Shown: positions 1 through 11,071 of the stretch, in pieces | Numbering within the stretch: the first letter of the stretch is position 1 | How the letters are laid out: each line of letters opens with the position of its first letter | From: Muricea muricata | Taxonomy: Eukaryota > Cnidaria > Anthozoa > Malacalcyonacea > Plexauridae | Assembly: GCA_963855995.1 (NCBI GenBank) | Contig: OY979717.1 | Coordinates: forward strand, 43,901,544 to 43,965,543 | Length of the DNA: 64,000 bases | Reading direction: 5' to 3' | The notes under the pieces: generated by a model | What the model was told of the DNA's origin: nothing | The model's input: the letters and a program-made list of their open reading frames with translations, nothing else | Databases searched by the model: none | Translations under genes and position numbers: made by a program

Positions 1-231
1 AGTACTAATCTACGTCCCTGTTAAAATACTATATTTTCACCAAGTTTTAGAGCAAAAGAATACAAAACAAAAAAGTTATGCGAAGAGTTTTAAAATTGTG
101 TAAATTTTAGCGTACGGTCGAATCCCGACAAAGCTAAAGTTGACGATTCTTGGGAGAATTGCGTACTTCATCAATGGTGTAAAAAGTGTTAACCGTTGTT
201 TTATTGTAGTTATTATATAAAACAATTACTA
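1..231. other. no recognisable feature
   Basis: AT-rich sequence with no open frame, splice pattern or repeat that I can support. Confidence 0.5.
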
Positions 232-396
232 AATGGTTTTCCGTGCAGGATAGCGTGATCCATGCACTTGGGATGTTGCTCGATTTTCGGAAAGCGTAAA
301 AATACACTCGCCTGCGGCTCGTGTTTTTTTACGCTTTCCGAAAATCTCGCAACATCCCGCGTGCATGGATCACGCTATCCTGCACGGAAAACCATT
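232..396. repeat. Foldback palindrome, about 70-bp arms
   Basis: The left arm begins AATGGTTTTCCGTGCAGG and its near-perfect inverse ends the feature at 396. The arms continue inward through GATCCATGCAC and TTTTCGGAAAGCG to a loop of about 25 bases, with only a few mismatches. The short ORF that spans it is a by-product of the palindrome. It abuts the inverted terminus of the next element, so it may be a separate foldback MITE or part of that element's end. Confidence 0.8.
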
Positions 397-1874
397 CAGT
401 CACAGATTAAGTATATACAGATAGGAAACTCGCGCGTGTTTCCTTATTATTTTGTGTCCTCACGTACGCGTCAGCTCGCGTCACCCCACGCGTCACGCAA
501 AATTGCTCTGGCAAGTGTCATCGTTCGAATTTTCAGGTAAAAGTATAGGGAAAACGGTGTTCGAAAGAGAAAAAATGCATATTTTGCGAGGTTGAAGCAA
601 GGTTTCACTGTTTTGAGCTCGAAATTTAAAGATAAATGGTAGGTGGTTGTTTTTGGGTGGAAAAGATTTACGAGAGTTTATTCAGAGTTTATTTCAAGGC
701 AGAAATACAAGCGATGTATTGACCTGACCTGCCGACCTCTACCCTTGATCACTTTGATGGTTCAATTACATGATCGGTTAACTTTGTTTTAAAATTGTTG
801 AAATCTCAAAGTAGTAAGAAAAGATGAAAGAGCTGATTTCAAAACGACAAGAAGCTAGCTAGCTCTTTGCAAGTTAGACCTTTGATCGAGGCTACAAGCA
901 TATAGTAGTGTTGTAAACACTATTTATCAACTTTAGCATTTAACATATTAACAATGTTGGTTAAGCATGAGTTTATACTTATATTTTACTTATATACATG
1001 TAAACAGTCCCTAATTATGCTAAAAAGTGGAGCTTTGTTTATATTAACCCCAGTCACTGATTTTCACTGCATGGTTCTCACTATCCTGTTCTGATTATCT
1101 GCCAGGAATTGTGTCTGCTAAAGTACTGCTGAGTCTGCTTTAGAGCATAACAGACTGCCACAAGCTTTCTTAAAAGGATTGGATCATGCTTGTCAATGAA
1201 TGGTCCCAAAGGATTGTTGGCAACTAAAAGAGAAAAAAAGTACTCTTTTTACAAGAACAAACTTAAAAAGAATATTGTAGCTGAAAGTAGCAACTTGCAA
1301 CAAACTTTTTATCCCAGCTGAGACTTTTTACCTAGAGAAACATATTGCACATAATGTGTTCATGTGAACAGGGAAAACTTGAATTGAGGATTTGACAATT
1401 GTATGTGCAACAAGTTTCTTGTAGGTTTATGAGATGAGCAAGTGATGGCTATACCTCATAATGGAATAAATAGAAAATACAGCATGAGTTTCTCAGCTCA
1501 AAGCTTTCATATCTGCATGTACTTGTTTCATTATGTGTAGTGCATTCACAAATACATACAAACTGTTCATGGTGCAATCTGAAGTACCTCAGAAAATAAG
1601 GCATACTTAAAAGTGAACAAAATATGTGTTTTTTAATTACCTTGATGAAGAGTATTTGTCCATGCATGCTCAAGTCACTACAGCTGTGAGACTGGCTTTC
1701 TTTTCACCATCTTGTTTTTCTGGGTATTATGTAAATTCTGAATTAAAGCAAAATAGCTTATTTGGCCCTTTTCAGTATAGTTATCTTTATAATCTGAGTG
1801 TATAGGGAATATGAATTTTGTAAACTTAAATCTCTATAGAATTGTATACTTTAATGTATTAACAAGCATATTTA

Positions 1875-1997
1875 ATAGACACTTCCCGAATTTGCTTGAG
1901 TGCACACGAAACAATTGCTTGAAATCGAGGCGGGGTATGAAGCCTATTGAAAAGAAGTGTTTTTTATGCCCACAGAATAAATTCGGGAAGTGTCTAT
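1875..1997. repeat. Short foldback MITE-like repeat
   Basis: ATAGACACTTCCCGAATTT at the left is exactly inverted at the right end of this 123-bp stretch. It lies inside the larger inverted-end element. I see no coding content and no clear target duplication. Confidence 0.6.
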
Positions 1998-2264
1998 AGA
2001 CAACGTTAGGCGTGAAGAACTAAAAACATGGTCGAAGACAAAGTGTATGAGTGTATGGGTGAATTGTTTTTGGATAAAATACAAACATAAATGGCTTGGA
2101 ATGTAAATTCGCTCACATGTCATCAAGCAAGTTCGAATCTTATGGCTGCTTGAGAGAAACTTGCCTGTCTAGTGTTTTTTTGTCCACATTTTCGTTGGTA
2201 AGCACAAAACAAGTGAATTACAAATAGTTTTGATCAACTTCACGACAAAACAAGCAATATTACA

Positions 2265-2385
2265 CTTACCTGTTGGTATTATTATCACATCGTCTTCAGA
2301 TAAAGGCATGAACACTTTGAAAACACACTCCTTAGCGTTTTTTTTCCTCGTTTTTCTTGCCAGCAAGGGACGCTTGTACAGTCAT
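2265..2385 (-). other. Possible exon fragment with a GTAAGT donor
   Basis: A minus-strand open stretch reads ...KECVFKVFMPLSEDDVIIIPTG and is followed directly by a consensus donor GTAAGT near 2268. It has no ATG start and I recognise no family. It could be an exon captured by the surrounding element, a decayed transposase piece, or chance. Confidence 0.2.
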
Positions 2386-2654
2386 TTCATGTCAAAATGT
2401 TTGGGTTTAACTTCATTCCCAAAAATTGAGACGTTGACGAAAATCAGAAATATATATTTTTTAAAATCGCAGTTTTATTGCCGAAATTTGGGTTTTTCCT
2501 ATCTATTTTCTTATTAAATTTTTTCATGACACTTGCCAGACGCTTGCCAGACACTTGCCACAGGCTGACGCGTACACTGCTGACGTGACATCAAAAGTGA
2601 GGACAGAAACACGCGCGAGTTGCCTATCTGTATATACTTGATCTGTGATTCAGT

Positions 2655-2990
2655 AATCCTTTAATCGTGCGGAAAGTGTGGTTACGCCGTGATTATCATT
2701 TGCACTACAATTGTAAATATAGCAGAACATAGTTTATTCGAATTTGGATAATTTAAAGAGAAAAACTAGAACGAAGGAGTCACTTCAAAAGAAATGGGGT
2801 GTTTGGAAAAAGACAATATTCAAAACGTTTGTAGCAAATATTCTTCTTATCTTCTACAGTATATTACAAAGTGTTTAAATTTAACGAGATTTTAGGACGT
2901 CATTGTTTCAGTTTACACCTTGTCCTAACCTTAAGAAATGGAGCATTCCCTCATTTTGTTGTGTAACAGTCTCAGATCAGTACCATGCTG
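2655..2990. other. no recognisable feature
   Basis: AT-rich spacer between the inverted-end element and the minisatellite. I saw no coding or repeat signal. Confidence 0.4.
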
Positions 2991-2991
2991 A

Positions 2992-3845
2992 TTTCACTAT
3001 GAATATTTCAGCATGACAATTCAGACTGACAATGTGCCCACAGTATAACAGCTAGTGTATATCTGACAATATAATGTAAGAATAGCATACTTATATAGCA
3101 GTATGACAATAGCAATTTCAGTATGACAATATGTCAGCCCAGCAATCATAGTATGACAAAGTCAGCAAAGCAAGATTACTGGTCTGACATTGTCATACTG
3201 AGATTGCTGAGCTGACATTGTTATACTGAGTTTGTTGTGTTGACATTTCCGTACTAAGATTGTTGTGCTGACATTGTCATACTAAGATTGCTGTGCTGAC
3301 ATTGTCGTACTAAGATTGCTGTGCTGACATTGTCATACGGAGATTGTTGTGCTGACATTGTCATACTATAATTGCCATGCTGACATTGTCATACTAAGAT
3401 TACTGGTCTAACATTGTCATACTGAGTTTGCTGTGTTGATATTCTGATACTAAGATTGCTGTGCTGACATTGTCATACTAAGATTGCCGTGCTGACATTG
3501 TCATACTAAGATTGCTGAGCTGACATTGTCATACTAAAATTGTTGTGCTGACATTGTCGTACTAAGATTGCTGTGCTGACATTGTCATACTGAGATTGTT
3601 GTGCTGACATTGTCATACTAAGATTGTTGTGCTGACATTGTCATGCTGAGTTTGCTGTGCTGATATTGTTATACTAAGATTACTGGTCTGACATTGTCAT
3701 GCTGAGATTGCTGAGCTGACATTGTTATACTGAGTTTGTTGTGTTCACATTTCCATACTAAGATTGTTGTGCTGACATTGCCGTACTAAGATTGTTGTGC
3801 TGACATTGTCATACTAAGATTGTTGTGTTGACATTGTCATGCATG
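2992..3845. repeat. 28-bp minisatellite with an inverted leading segment
   Basis: From about 3180 to 3843 a 28-bp unit (GCTGACATTGTCATACTAAG followed by ATTGCTGT) repeats roughly 24 times, with point variants such as GAGCTG, ATACTGAG and GTCGTAC. From about 2995 to 3170 the same motif appears in the opposite orientation (CAGTATGACAATAGCAAT) in more degenerate form. The polarity therefore flips near 3172, which makes the array partly self-complementary. It ends just before the 3' end of the Ginger-type element. Confidence 0.9.
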
Positions 3846-3920
3846 TTTGAAAGTATCTAATATATTTACAACTTTATATAGTATTTTTTTGAACAGCAAA
3901 ATTTCTCTGCAAGAACAGCA

Positions 3921-4964
3921 TTACAAACAGTTTTTGCATGCAAAATTATTGTTTTTTCTAACAACTCTAGGAACTTTCTCACACCCCCGATGGAACCAAT
4001 GCAAGCATTTATTACACTGTACCATGAACACTGTTTCTACATATGGCTGTCGACAGTGGCAAAAAACTTGAATCTCCTTGCTTTCAAGGTAACATTGGTG
4101 GTCTCTTGTCTTGCTTAATTTTGGGACTCTTGTTTCCATTTGCAATTCTGTGGTAATAAACCAAGACACAGACTGGTGGCAGCAGCAATAGCAAATAACC
4201 CACAGTCTGAAGTTCCAGCTTGCTTTTCCATATCTGCTGTGAACAATGTCATGTGCCTAGATCTTGGCATTAGCATATAAGCCACTTGTCGCAAAAGTTT
4301 ATCATCATAAGAATTTATGTCATGATGTAATGAATCATATATCACTGCGGTGTTTTTTGGGCAACCAATATTACTCATAGTTAGCCAGTGATTATCATTA
4401 ACATTCAGGATTTGAACAAAAGCATTTTCAGAAGTCCCAACACGTTGACAGCCCTGTGGCTCAAATGTACAGACAGGCTGGAGTCCTCTAATGCTGGTAA
4501 ACTGTTTTGCAAGCATAGCTTGGGCATCAGTTTGCTCATCCTCTAACCATTTTCCACTCTGAATAACTGGAATGAGGCCTGCAATATTTTTCTTAGGGAC
4601 TGCTGACTTCACTGTCAGTTGTACTGCTTTTCTCTTTCCTTTTTTAATTTCACCTACAACAACTATGTTGTCATTGTATTTTGTAGGTTGGTTTTCAACA
4701 GGTTTTATTTGGGTGGGTTGCTTTTGAACAGGTTCACTTGGGGTGGATTGGTTTTCAACAAATTTGGTCAAGGAGGGTTGGTCTGTGGCAGGCTTATTTT
4801 CATCAGGTTTTATAAGGGTAGGTTGGGCAGAGACAGGCTTGGTTTTGTGCAACTCACTTGTTTTATGAGGTCTCACTTGGTCATAAGGCACTTTAACCTT
4901 TAGCTGTTCCCCAGTCTCAATAACTTCAAGTTGTATTCTCTGATGGTTGTCTATTTCTGCAATC
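3921..4964 (-). pseudogene. Ginger 3' exon: proline-rich linker, C48 (Ulp1-like) peptidase, PHD finger
   Basis: After an acceptor (TTTTTAG) at 4965, the exon reads the end of the integrase region (LEVIETGEQLKVKVPYDQV) and then a linker of short repeats of the type K-P-x-E-N-Q-P-T. A cysteine-peptidase domain follows, with His in NDNHWLTM, Asp in YDSLHHD and Cys in GTSDCGLFAIA: the His-Asp-Gln-Cys layout of clan CE (Ulp1/SENP-like) enzymes. The frame breaks near 4150. The second frame carries a PHD finger with C-x-C (CHCRQ), C-x2-C (CNKC), H-x2-C (HRGC) and C-x2-C (CKNC). The peptidase probably acted on ubiquitin-like conjugates and the PHD may have bound chromatin. The break between the two domains makes this a pseudogene unless an unseen intron restores the frame. 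Confidence 0.8.
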
Positions 4965-5147
4965 CTAAAAAGGATTTAATTTTGGTAAATAAGCTTTAAC
5001 AGGGCTGTTTTTTCTTAGAGCTTGCAATAAAAAATTTCGTTTTGGGCAGAAGATTTCAGATGTTTAACATGCCTTCAGGGCTTAACAACCTTAATGTAGG
5101 TGTGACAACATGAAATCCAAACATGTATGATTATATATCATTATTAC

Positions 5148-5323
5148 CTATAAGGACTGGTCCACAAAGCATCCATCTTTCCACCTTTTCTACCAGTGTT
5201 CTTCATGACCTTTCGAAGAACTATATCCCCAATTGCATGGTTGAAAACTTTAACCCCTTTTTCTTTTCTTTTTGCATAATCCTTCTTTTGCTTAGCTTGT
5301 GCTTTCTCCACATTCTTTTGGAC
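5148..5323 (-). pseudogene. Ginger integrase C-terminal exon
   Basis: Bounded by an acceptor (CTTTAG at 5324) and a donor (GTAATA at 5147). It reads VQKNVEKAQAKQKKDYAKRK and later GDIVLRKVMKN...GGKMDALWTSPY. This is the basic linker and small barrel that follow the catalytic core in gypsy/Ginger integrases (consensus QxxAQxxQKxxYD...GDxVLxxN...GGKLxPxWxGPY). The frame is open throughout and continues into the peptidase exon. Confidence 0.8.
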
Positions 5324-5416
5324 CTAAAGGAATTAACAAATTATCTCTGCAGCTTAATGGGTTAAAACTTGTTCATGTAATATAACATGTAATATATGTG
5401 AAATTTCATAAACTAC

Positions 5417-5526
5417 CTCTTTTTGCACTTCTTTCAACATATTTTCTCTCAATGATACCATTCTATCAAGTTCATCATTTGAAGGAATTTCTGGCATGTC
5501 AACACTATTTTCTGATGATCTTCCAT
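5417..5526 (-). pseudogene. Ginger integrase linker exon
   Basis: A short exon between an acceptor (TTTATAG) and a donor (GTAGTT). In one frame it reads SSENSVDMPEIPSNDELDRM and continues VSLRENMLKEVQKE, an acidic then helical stretch expected between the integrase core and its C-terminal domain. Its phase fits the un-shifted reading of the upstream exon but not the better-conserved reading, so at least one frameshift lies upstream. Confidence 0.65.
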
Positions 5527-5838
5527 CTATAAAAAACCACTTGTCATTATGATGTTAAAATTTAAATATAAATAGATAATTAGGCAAGGTAACATACCAA
5601 ATACAAAAAGGTGTACCACATTGGGTTAACTGAAGGCATTATATGATATCTAATATGAGCCAGTAAATGAATAAGTAGATCTTCTGACTGCATTGTTACA
5701 AATTAAAAAACATGAAGTTAAAAATTTCAAAATGTACTATTCTAGTTGTATGTGGTACAAAATATGAGTAACAGGTGTGGAAGAATAATTGTGGGTAGAT
5801 ACTTAGGGGAATCTCAGTTCTATAGTAACTTCTTTTAC

Positions 5839-5913
5839 CTCCATTGGGGTCTTTGGGTGCCGACCAAACATAAGGAAAAGGGGACCTATATTTAGTTGAG
5901 CCTTGTTTCTGTA
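5839..5913 (-). pseudogene. Ginger integrase exon, 3' portion cut off by the Academ-type insertion
   Basis: This continues the exon at 12957-13149 on the far side of the 7-kb insertion. Positions 5905-5913 are the duplicated target GTTTCTGTA. After STKY, the conserved reading PLFLMFGRHPKTPME lies one base out of frame, consistent with a single extra G near 5887. FLMFGRxP is the motif that follows the catalytic Glu in gypsy-like integrases. The exon ends at a GTAAAA donor. Confidence 0.75.
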
Positions 5914-5982
5914 CAACCTCGTATCCAGGGTAATAACTTCGCTTCGCTGCGGAATTACCCTGGTGCCGGCTGGTCACGTGGC
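5914..5982. repeat. Left terminal inverted repeat of the Academ-type element
   Basis: 69 bp from CAACCTCGTATCC to CACGTGGC. It contains an internal hairpin, CCAGGGTAAT / ATTACCCTGG, around a CTTCGCTTCGCTGCGG loop, a likely transposase-binding or structural site. The inverse copy is at 12888-12956. Confidence 0.9.
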
Positions 5983-6248
5983 ACCCATATTTTGGGTGCT
6001 AAAAAAATTTGTCACCTAGGGAGGTGTAGCATGTAAATGAATTGTTACATACGGAAACATTCTGAAATTTTTGTAAAATAAATGGTTACTTTCGAAGCGT
6101 TATAACAATATTTTACTGCTAAAAGAAATTGCTTAAAAACCTACAAATAATTATGTGTCCGTGCCGAAAGAGTATCAAATTACTTGACAAGAAGATGAAT
6201 GTATCACATTTCAGTGTATTCACACTTGTATTCGACAAAGTTACGCTG

Positions 6249-9200
6249 ATGGCCAGCAAAAGCACGCCAAAGAAGGTTTATTCTACTTCAACTGAAAATA
6301 GTTCTCGTTGTCGGCTATGTAATGGTGTACAAGATCAAAGACACTGCAAGAACCTATTCAACAAAAAAAATCAAATAATTTTGAAAAACGTGGAGTTAAT
6401 TCATGGCGAGAATCTGCCGCATGTTGACGGTTTTCCGTCTTTAATCTGCCGACCTTGTGAACGAAGAGTGAATAATTCGATTCTTTTCAAGAATATTATC
6501 TCTGAAACACAGAAATCCTTATTAAAAGATTCTCGCTCAAAGCGATGTGTCGAACTATCTCCATCCGTCTTGAGACCTTCTGTCAAAGTTGCTGCAGTAG
6601 AAAGTCGCAGACGCAGTTTGACGTTTGACTCCGCAAACGTTGCTTCTACTGGTGATAAATCATCATCCCTTGTACCAACCGAACAAATGTCATGGCCTAT
6701 GCCCAAAAATGTGAGTCAATTGACTTCGAATCTCATAAATAATTCATTTGTATTAAATTCCTAAATAATAATGCATGCCTTTGTTGCAATCAATGCAACA
6801 TCTGTTTTGTGTAATTTTATATGCTGTCTATTTCATATCCGTTAAAAGTAGGACTGAATTCTTTGTATGATCAAATATGTTATTTGTTTATCAGGTTGAT
6901 TCATTGGCTATAATAGATAAGGCTAACAAAGAGCTCGTAGAAGTTGCTCGACGAACTGAACCCTCGGTGTTACGAGAGAGGTCATATGAAGGAATGGCAA
7001 CCGATAATTGGATGTCTGATGTAAAAAATGAATTGTCTACCAGATGTCCTGTGGTGAACAATATCCTGTCTGTGCTCCTGGACACTGGATATAAAAGTGA
7101 GAAAAAAGAGCCTGCCTTATGCTTAATTTATGGCATCATTATGTACCTAAGATGCCATGAGCTAAGTAGAATACAACGAATCAATTCCATTCTGCTTACC
7201 CATGGTCAAGCTCCTGTAAATGTAAGTTTGATTAATAATTGCATCTGTATTTAACTTTGGCAAAACTTATTGAATCTTTTTATGCAAAAGAATGTTGTAG
7301 TTTTAATAAATTGTCTTAGCCATTATGATTCAGAGCTTCCCCATTGAAGAGTAAATAGAATAATCTGGCATTAGACAAGTAAAAAAAAAATATGAGTGAG
7401 CTGGACTGGGGTGCATTGTGGCTCGATTGGTTTAATAGTAATAGAATTGCTTGTTCTGCAAATGCAATAAATGCAAGTCATTTCAAGTTTTTCTTTTACA
7501 CAAGATCACGTCTGAATTTTGTTCATAAAATAGCACTTATGCGGGTTTTCCCTAATGCTATTGTCCTTACCACCAAGTCTCACTTTGATGTTAGGAAATT
7601 TGTCCGTCACTACGAGGCTTGGTGGTGAGCGCAATAGCCTTAGGGAAAACCCGCATAAGTGCTGTTGATGTAGTAATGACAGTGGTGATTAATAGTTCAA
7701 ATCATCAAAGAACCCATTATTGCTATTCATTTTGACTATTTTAGGCATTGTATACCTAATGGTAAATTGTCTAATTCCGAAGTTACTTGTATATACCAAG
7801 TCAATCCTTATAATTTGACTGTGTATAAATACAACTACCTGGCCTGATTTTACTTTTATTATATATATAATTTCTTACTTAAGGTATAATGTATTCTCTT
7901 TTTTAGCTGATTGATCGTTTAAATAAATATGGCATCTGTCTACATCCAAGAAAGAAGTATAACCTCCTTGATGACATTGGCCAAGGTTTCCTGGATCAGG
8001 CCATTGAATTAGTCAAGTCTAAGTACAAATTTGTATTCGTTTTGGACAATATTGACTGGGACGAGAAGGTTCACGATATGAGAAAGGATACCCAAAACAA
8101 AAGTGTGCATGCGATGGCAACAACTATTGTCTTCAATCGAATTCCTGATGAAAAATTACCTGATGTAGCCCCGCAGCAAGATTTGAGAAAATGTAATGTT
8201 CATCAGTTGGTTAAGGTCAACGTCTCAGAGATGGAGTGCATAAGAAAGCGTTATCGTGTTATCCTACAAAATCTACTGTTTGAACATTTTCCATTCTTCA
8301 GCTCCTTCCAAAACGATTTGTCTCCCCATATTACCCCTTGTCGTTATTCTGATGAAATGGCAGAGAAGTCAAAAACATTCACTATGCCCATTGTGATGAA
8401 GGACGAAAAGAAATATGCTGAATGTGTTGATCTGCTGGACCAGTTAGAACACTGGACACATCAAATATACTCTGCTGCTGGAATGTGCCATTTGAATGAA
8501 TCAACCCATTCAGATTCAGTTCCTGCTTCAGCCTCACCTACACCACCACCAATCACACCTACACCTCCCTCAGCCATACAACTGCATTCTAGACCTGATC
8601 AACCTGGCTCTCATGTGCCACCTACTTCATCTGTTGAAGACCCATTGCATGGAGTTAGGGTCCCAATTTTTGGTGACCAGCTTACTCGGGTCCGGCTGGC
8701 TGGTGCAAAAGATCTTCGTGTTGGCTGCCATACAGCTCAACAACGATTTGATCATTTGTATCCAATCTGCATAGTTGACTGGCACACGAAGAGGAGCTAT
8801 TTAAAGGTAAATAGTGTGGCTCTGCTAGTATGCATGCTAATGGCATTGTACATAGATTATAATGCCCAAAATAACATTGTAAGTATCAAAATACAATCAA
8901 AGGTGGAACAATGCTTCTCATGCAATTTCATGTTTATTCTGTTATTAAAATGCAGTGTTTACAATGCTACATTGTGTTTTTACCAAATAACTGTATGAAA
9001 TCAAAGTTTGTAAGTAACTGCATTTTGGAATAATTGAATTGCATTGGGTTTGCATGTCTATTCAGCCTCTGTAGTTTTCTACCCTTGTATGCTTAGATAA
9101 TTTTATTTTAATGTTTATAGAGTGTGTTCAAAAGATTGTACAAGAGCTCTGTTAGAGAAAAAGGTACCATCAGGTATTTTAGAGAGAAATTGAATCGGCG

Positions 9201-10158
9201 CAACGTAACTGCTGATGTAAAGCATTTTGAGGATTGCGAACAATTGTTCATGAGCATTGGTAAATGTTTCATAGTTGAAGCCCTTTTGGAGTTTTTCCAA
9301 ATGGCTGACACTAAGCAAACACCTTTGCAGAATGCCCCCAGTTCTCTGGATGAAGAACAGAAAAATGTGTACATCATCACTACCATTGAAAAGTTCCTTG
9401 ATGAGTATGTTTTTTCTGCCACTGAAGATTCCGATGATGCAACTTCAAGAGATAGTGTTTATTCATATGCTGTTAATTTGATTGTTTCTTTCTTGGTATT
9501 GGCTGATTTTAAGGATGCTGTAAAATCTGGCAATGGGGACTATCTAGCAGTGTTACGAAAGCAGCTCCTCATACATTTTTTTAGCACTCCTGGTTACAAT
9601 GAATTTGCTATAGAGATGTTGACCAACATATTGCAGTGTCAAGTTCTCCTCACTGAACAAGAAGCACATCAGTGTAAGTGGGCAGCAACGGTAAATTGGA
9701 ATGGTGGTTCTCATAAAAACATTGAAATTGATCTATTCCAAGAGAACCAGAATAGTGAAATGAAAAAAATGATCAAAGCTATGGGAGCCAACAAATCAGA
9801 GAATGCTATTTCTCGAGCAAGCCAAGCTTGCACTGGTGTGAGAAAGATTGTTGAATCTTTTGAAGCCCAGGTAAATGTTTGCAGAAAGTCCTCTGCCCAT
9901 TCTCATCAGTCTGCTTTGAATGATGAGAAAATTATACTTGAAGACTTGAGAGATTTAAGACCTTTCAAGAAGATCATTGGTAGAGAGTTTGAAAGTTTTC
10001 AGAATATTTCCCCTAATCCAACAAAGAACTTCAACAGTGCTAAATTTCAGTCTTGGATTGACAGACACACCAAAAACATTTTACTTTATTATCCTGCTTT
10101 TGAAAGTGATGATGAAGATGATCAACAAGATGATATTTTTAATGAAAGTGGACAATGA
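6249..10158 (+). CDS. Academ-type (DUF6589-like) transposase, 4 exons, 908 aa
   Basis: Exons 6249-6710, 6895-7221, 7907-8806 and 9121-10158 are joined by three GT-AG introns, all phase 0, giving one uninterrupted 908-aa frame. Exon 1 has a Cys-rich N-terminus (CRLC, then CRPC about 55 residues on), a probable zinc finger. Exon 3 holds the candidate catalytic Asp residues in VFVLDNIDWDE and IFGDQLTRVR, a pair typical of DUF6589/Academ-type proteins, plus a Pro/Thr-rich linker. It ends with IVDWHTKRSY. Exon 4 is mostly helical and ends in an acidic tail (ESDDEDDQQDD). The start was taken at MASKSTPKK; an in-frame ATG lies upstream at about 6195. The third catalytic acid could not be assigned by eye. 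Confidence 0.8.
7533..7662. repeat. Foldback in transposase intron 2
   Basis: GCACTTATGCGGGTTTTCCC at the left is inverted at the right, with arms of about 50 bp continuing through TAATGCTATTG and CTTGGTGGT. It lies wholly inside an intron and leaves the reading frame untouched. Confidence 0.8.
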
Positions 10159-10397
10159 TTTTGAATTTTACAAATGCCAGTCGCAAAGTAGTCATACATA
10201 GATTCTAACCCCATTTTCTACTAGTACCACATTTATGTACAGTACATTGTCTTGCACTTATCCAATTTATCAAGTAGTTTTGCACAAATGGAAAATTTCA
10301 CCACAAAAACTTCTGCTAAAATATTAGAGAAAATTTATTCTGATTTACACATTGTATATATATGTTTAGCATAACGTTTTGTGGAAAGTTCAACATG

Positions 10398-10676
10398 TTA
10401 CAGTCGATTTCAGCTAGCTTTTCACTGTAACACTCCGAACTTCGTTGCGAAGTTCGGAAGTTCGTTGCGAAGTTCAAAAGTTCATTTCAGAATTCGCAAA
10501 CCGGTTTGTAAACTAAGCATTTGATTGGCTTCTTTGAGTCCAGGGGCCAATCACAATCTTAGTTTACAAACCGGCTTGCGAATTCTGAAACGAACTTTTG
10601 AACTTCACAACGAACTTCCGAACTTCACAACGAAGTTCAGGTGTTACAGTGAAAAGCTAGCTGAAATCGACTGTAA
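10398..10676. repeat. Long foldback between the two Academ-type genes
   Basis: Arms of about 125 bp run from TTACAGTCGATTTCAGCTAG inward through repeated GAACTTCGTTGCGAAGTTC-like palindromes and TTTGTAAACTAAG. The loop is about 30 bases. It lies just after the transposase stop, in the convergent intergenic space. It may be a separate MITE, or serve as a transcription barrier between the convergent genes. Confidence 0.85.
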
Positions 10677-10687
10677 AAGTTAACTCT

Positions 10688-10898
10688 GGGGCTGGTTGCA
10701 TAAAAGGGGGACAGTGCTATCCAAAGGATAGTGACTTTTTCAGAAAACTATAAAAATCACACCAAAGATGTAAATGATGTCTTTAACTTGAAAATAGTGA
10801 TCTGTTATCTTAAAGTTAGTACAGCTACAGAAATTTGACAGTTTGAAAAGGTCACTATCCAGTGGATAGCACTATCTACCTTTCATGCAACCTGCCCC
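10688..10898. repeat. Second foldback (MITE-like) between the convergent genes
   Basis: GGGGCTGGTTGCATAAAAGG at the left pairs with GGGGCAGGTTGCATGAAAGG in reverse complement at the right. Inner GCTATCC/GGATAG repeats also pair. It sits directly beside the preceding foldback. I found no target duplication. Confidence 0.75.
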
Positions 10899-11071
10899 TG
10901 TTTCATAAAATATGTTTTTACAAAAAAAAGCTATTTAGTCATGTCAATTTGAATCACATTGGGATATTAAGTAAATCTTTTTATATCATTATAAAATTAT
11001 TTGTACATATTAAATATAATCAACAAAACAAAACACAGGTCGAACTAAATCTTTGAGTACAAAATTTCTGT

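Larger units (their letters stand above)
397..2654. mobile_element. Unclassified element with inverted ends (about 2.26 kb)
   Basis: A block near 400-450 (TCACAGATTAAG, then TATATACAGATAGG, then CTCGCGCGTGTTTC) recurs in inverse orientation near 2605-2654 (TCACAGATCAAG in reverse complement) and continues through TGTCCTCAC. About 50-60 bp therefore form imperfect terminal inverted repeats. The exact ends and target duplication are unclear. No transposase motif is visible inside, so this is probably a non-autonomous or decayed DNA transposon. The superfamily is unknown. Confidence 0.6.

Noticed and set aside
262-540. 92-codon ORF from 262
   Set aside because: It crosses the foldback and the element terminus. 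Its amino acids only reflect the inverted repeats.
3000-3845. CRISPR-like regular array
   Set aside because: Units are contiguous 28-bp tandem repeats without unique spacers, in a eukaryotic genome, so it is a minisatellite.
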